Assembly (NCBI GenBank): GCA_004009845.1
Contig: RMBW01000039.1
Span: 186,001 to 250,000 of the forward strand
Reading direction: 5' to 3'
DNA length: 64,000 nt
From: Davidsoniella eucalypti
Taxonomy: Eukaryota; Ascomycota; Sordariomycetes; Microascales; Ceratocystidaceae
Shown: one piece after another, positions 61,346 to 64,000 of the stretch
Numbering within the stretch: position 1 is the stretch's first letter
How the letters are laid out: the number at the start of each line of letters is the position of its first letter
Notes under the pieces: model-generated
Databases searched by the model: none
What the model was told of the DNA's origin: nothing
The model's input: the letters and a program-made list of their open reading frames with translations, nothing else
Translations under genes and position numbers: made by a program

Positions 61346-61447
61346 GCCATAATAGTTTAGTGGTTAGAATACGTCGTTGTGGCTTTCATACCCGTGAATT
61401 TATACAGATAATCCGACGTGACCCATGTTCGATTCATGGTTATGGCA
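61346..61447 (+). tRNA. tRNA-His (GTG) with a 30-nt intron
   Basis: Folds as a complete cloverleaf. The acceptor stem GCCATAA pairs with TTATGGC without mismatch and the discriminator is A. The D-arm contains AGTGGTTA. The anticodon stem CGTCG/CGACG surrounds the loop TTGTGG...C with anticodon GTG at 61379-61381. The T-arm is CCATG-TTCGATT-CATGG. A 30-nt intron (61383-61412) sits at the canonical position one base 3' of the anticodon. The mature length is 72 nt, close in sequence to yeast tRNA-His. Internal A and B boxes are intact, and T runs at 61482-61486 and 61490-61495 can end pol III transcription. The substrate of the HTS1 product encoded at 5.5-8.5 kb. Confidence 0.93.
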
Positions 61448-62730
61448 CATTTATAAGTCAATCGGTAACATGAATGGCATCTTTTTGAATTTTTTGTATA
61501 AATTTGGTCTTCTTGGCTATGGGCTGTAGATTGAATCAAATGAATTTAATGCGATAGCATGGATATCAAAAATCTAGCCGCCCATCGATGCATGTAGTAT
61601 CGGTCAGACTATTCGATCTGCTCCCTGTCGCCATAGCAAAGAGAAAGAAAGAGCAGAACTTTAACAAATGTCTGTGGTTCGAGCACATCTTAAAACATAT
61701 CAACTCCAATGCCTGTAAAATGTAGCAGGTTGGAGGGTCAGTGACAGCGGATTTGTTGAACAGGCCCCACTATTTTGAGTATTTGTTGTCTCCTTATCTA
61801 GGCAATAGAGCTAGATTTACAGCGAAGAATCGCCCACTAACTTCGATGTCCTTGTAGTGTTTTTTTTTTAATATGGTGACAAAAGAAATAAAAATGTATG
61901 GCGCCTTGCCAGCTGGCAGCTCTTGAAGACTAAGTGAGGAGTACTTAATGTATTGTGGGGCTAAGTGCCTTTTTGAAGACCTCCTGCTATTTGTGCTGAA
62001 GTACTAATGTGCGGTGCTGAAGTACAACCCTCTTCAATCTCTTTGGCGTTGCCCATGCTCATCATTTATCAGCCATCCACATCATCTTTTTCTTTCCTAT
62101 TTCTTATGCTTTGTTTCGTTTTGTTTGAATTCAAGCATAGTCCCAAAGTCACGTCACTGTCACCGACACTCTTCGACTCTGTATTTTTTACTCAAAAATG
62201 GCCCATTGGCGCCTTGCTCAATTGACCGCCCTTCTCCTCTGCTATCCTGTGATTTGCTCACTGTTCCGCTGACGGTTTGCTCTCCCTGTCGAAGAAGCTC
62301 TTAACGCTTAGCTAGTGTCCGTCCAATCCCGCCCACTAAGTAACACTACTCAACACTGTAACACTGTTACAGCCGTTATAGCCATTAGAGTGATTATAGT
62401 GACCACATTTACGCCAAACCAACCGCCCGGATATTCCTTTGGAGACAACACTCGGCCAGTCACAGTATTAATTGAGACGTATATATACGCACAGTCCCAG
62501 CCTCGCCGTTCTTGCCGCACAACCTACAGAAGCAGACGTACAACTATATTTGTATGTATAGGCATAGCACTGGCATTATCTGTACAACTACCATTGTATT
62601 CTTCCTGGCCCTTCCCTTCTGTCCTGTCCGCCTTTACCCTCGTCCACCACCCACATTCCAACAGCCAACCCGCCTAGCTGGCGCCCTCTCTGCTCTCGGG
62701 AGCGGCCTTTTCTGACAAGCTTTGCTCGCC
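61448..62730. other. Intergenic between tRNA-His and RGP1
   Basis: No gene supported. From about 62020 the plus strand is CT-rich and leader-like up to the RGP1 start. Short frames there (62007-62225, 62014-62304, 62315-62677) are Ser/Pro/Leu-rich leader artefacts. Confidence 0.5.
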
Positions 62731-64000
62731 ATGGCTCCCGAAACCCGCGACAACTCGATCCGAGTCTTCGTTGACTGGCAAACCCAGACGGTTTTCGCCG
62801 GCGAAGAAGTCAAATGCACCATCACCTTCAAGAACATCTCTACCGATCCGCAGACCCCCGTACCGACCACACTCGTGACGTCGCCGCAGTCCTCTGGCCA
62901 TCAGCACCAGTTCTCGCACCATCGCCAGCCCTCGCGCTCGTCGACTACGCTCTCATTGCTCGACCGGGCCCGCAACGTCCAGGTCCAGGCCACCCGCGGC
63001 AAGGGCAGCATTAGCCAGCCACCCACGCCGTCCTCGCGCGCACATCGCACCGGTCTCTCACTCGGTGTAAATCCCGCCTCACCACATAGCCGTTCGGGCT
63101 CTGTACAATGGTCAGCACCTACACCAACGCTTCCACCGCCTGTCATATCGCATGACGGGCGTGCAAACCACAGCCACCGCCGCTCTGTGTCTATCGTGTC
63201 TATAGGCTCGGCAGCTAGCACTATCGACGACCAACAAGACTCTCTCGGTCTAGGTAGCCCGAGCCCACGCCATTCCGGACGCATGCCGTCGAGGAGCCAC
63301 AACCGCTCGTCCAGCCTTCAGATTACACCGCTTTCTCCATATAGCGCAAACTCAGGTTAGTCTTTCCTTTGCCATAAATCGTCGCATCTGTGTTATTCCT
63401 TGCTCGCTTTCGCAGTAATTATATGCAGGTTTGGTCTGCATATGTATAATCAGTAGTACCTCCTACTTGTTCTTCTGCATGTGCGCAAAAAAAAAAAAAA
63501 AAAAAAAAAAAACCCTATCTGTGAAAAAGTCAAGGAAGTAAACCAAATCCACTAACATATCTCAATACTTCTTAGCAAATCCGTCTCCGAGGTTAACAAC
63601 TTCACCTGCCTACAGTCGAAACGGCCATCGATCACCTCAAAACCTCGCCGCCTTTTCCCCCCGTTCTTCTGCTTCCGCCACTACTACTAGCCCTGGTCCT
63701 TTACCCGACTTTCGATTCCCTGGCGCCCAGTCTCCTCTACACGCTGTCCACAACAGTTCCGATAGTCCTAAACTCGGGGATATCCCCAGTCCAAAGCCAG
63801 ATAATCCCACGTCATCTTCTGCCTCAATATCAGGGCCCTCGGCTTCCAAAAACAACCGAGATTCTGTCATTACGTCTATCACCGAGCATCCAGGGGGTCC
63901 CACTACCAAGGTTATCTCAGCAACATCTCTTGCAGATGCTACCCCACGAAGTAGTACCGAACTCTACGCCCTAAGTAACAACTCTTCGGAGACCCTAGCA
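62731..64000 (+). CDS. RGP1: RGP1-type subunit of the Ric1-Rgp1 GEF (3'-partial)
   Basis: Partner of Ric1 in the exchange factor for the Golgi Rab Ypt6/Rab6. Two exons are visible, 62731-63355 and 63576 to beyond the window, in phase. The start MAPETRDNSIRVFVDWQTQTVFAGEEVKCTITFKNIS is the first strand set of the arrestin-like fold typical of fungal Rgp1. What follows (about residues 45-350) is a very long Ser/Pro/His-rich disordered insert with many SP sites, which also occurs in filamentous fungi. The rest of the arrestin-like domains lie outside. ATG 62731 was chosen over the upstream TTG in the same frame. The intron (63356-63575, 220 nt) carries a 26-A homopolymer. Confidence 0.75.
63487..63512 (+). 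repeat. Poly(A) run of 26 inside the RGP1 intron
   Basis: Twenty-six uninterrupted A residues about 65 bases before the intron's 3' splice site. Probably length-polymorphic, and prone to miscounting. Confidence 0.9.

Noticed and set aside
61640..61700. Possible second tRNA from a GGTTCGAG T-loop-like sequence near 61668
   Set aside because: The flanks form a short T-stem but no acceptor, D or anticodon arms can be drawn.
1..64000. CRISPR arrays, integrases, insertion sequences, biosynthetic cluster or toxin genes
   Set aside because: None seen; gene content is eukaryotic housekeeping with spliceosomal introns, and neighbouring genes do not form a metabolic cluster.

Overview
This window is nuclear DNA of a filamentous ascomycete (Pezizomycotina; the class cannot be fixed from the sequence alone). 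The evidence is many short GT-AG introns with CTAAC-type branch points, a mixed C2H2/Zn2Cys6 regulator of fungal type, a Golgi mannan polymerase (GT34) subunit, a fungal Dicer-like protein, and close Pezizomycotina-type ARP3, proteasome alpha-2 and HisRS proteins. There are no operons, CRISPR arrays or bacterial signals. It is ordinary housekeeping chromosome interrupted by one very large non-coding stretch.

Layout. 0-8.5 kb: the 3' part of a C2H2 + Zn2Cys6 transcription factor, an alpha/beta hydrolase, and a 12-exon histidyl-tRNA synthetase gene, all on +. 8.5-23 kb: about 14 kb with no convincing gene. It holds a perfect 84-bp inverted repeat (8893-8976 / 9304-9387) flanked by TA, which looks like a MITE or hairpin locus, plus simple repeats. 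It ends in a long pyrimidine-rich leader in front of a Ser/Pro-rich protein of unknown function (23036-24420). 26.5-32 kb: a HECT-like (UBE3D-type) ubiquitin ligase (+) converging on lipin/PAH1 (-). 35-44 kb: TRM2-type tRNA m5U methyltransferase (+), the UCS myosin chaperone SHE4 (-), TFIIH subunit TFB4 (+) and a taspase-like Ntn hydrolase (-). 44.5-54.5 kb: ARP3 (+), a MNN10/MNN11-type mannosyltransferase (-), proteasome alpha-2 (+) and an RCC1-repeat protein (-). 55.6-60.2 kb: a 1421-aa Dicer-like enzyme with both RNase III sites intact. 61.3 kb: an intron-containing tRNA-His(GTG). 62.7 kb to the end: the 5' part of an RGP1-type Ypt6/Rab6 GEF subunit.

Themes. Translation is well represented: HisRS, its tRNA-His and a tRNA methyltransferase. 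The HisRS and TRM2 genes both carry a weak-context first AUG before an N-terminal presequence and a better-context internal AUG, the arrangement that yields mitochondrial and cytosolic forms by leaky scanning. ARP3 and SHE4 both serve the actin/myosin cytoskeleton. RGP1, the Golgi glycosyltransferase and lipin are membrane/secretory genes. Adjacent genes are mostly divergent or convergent and need not be functionally linked. Exon boundaries were placed by hand from splice consensus, reading phase and expected protein continuity. Those in the HECT-like and RCC1 genes are the least certain.
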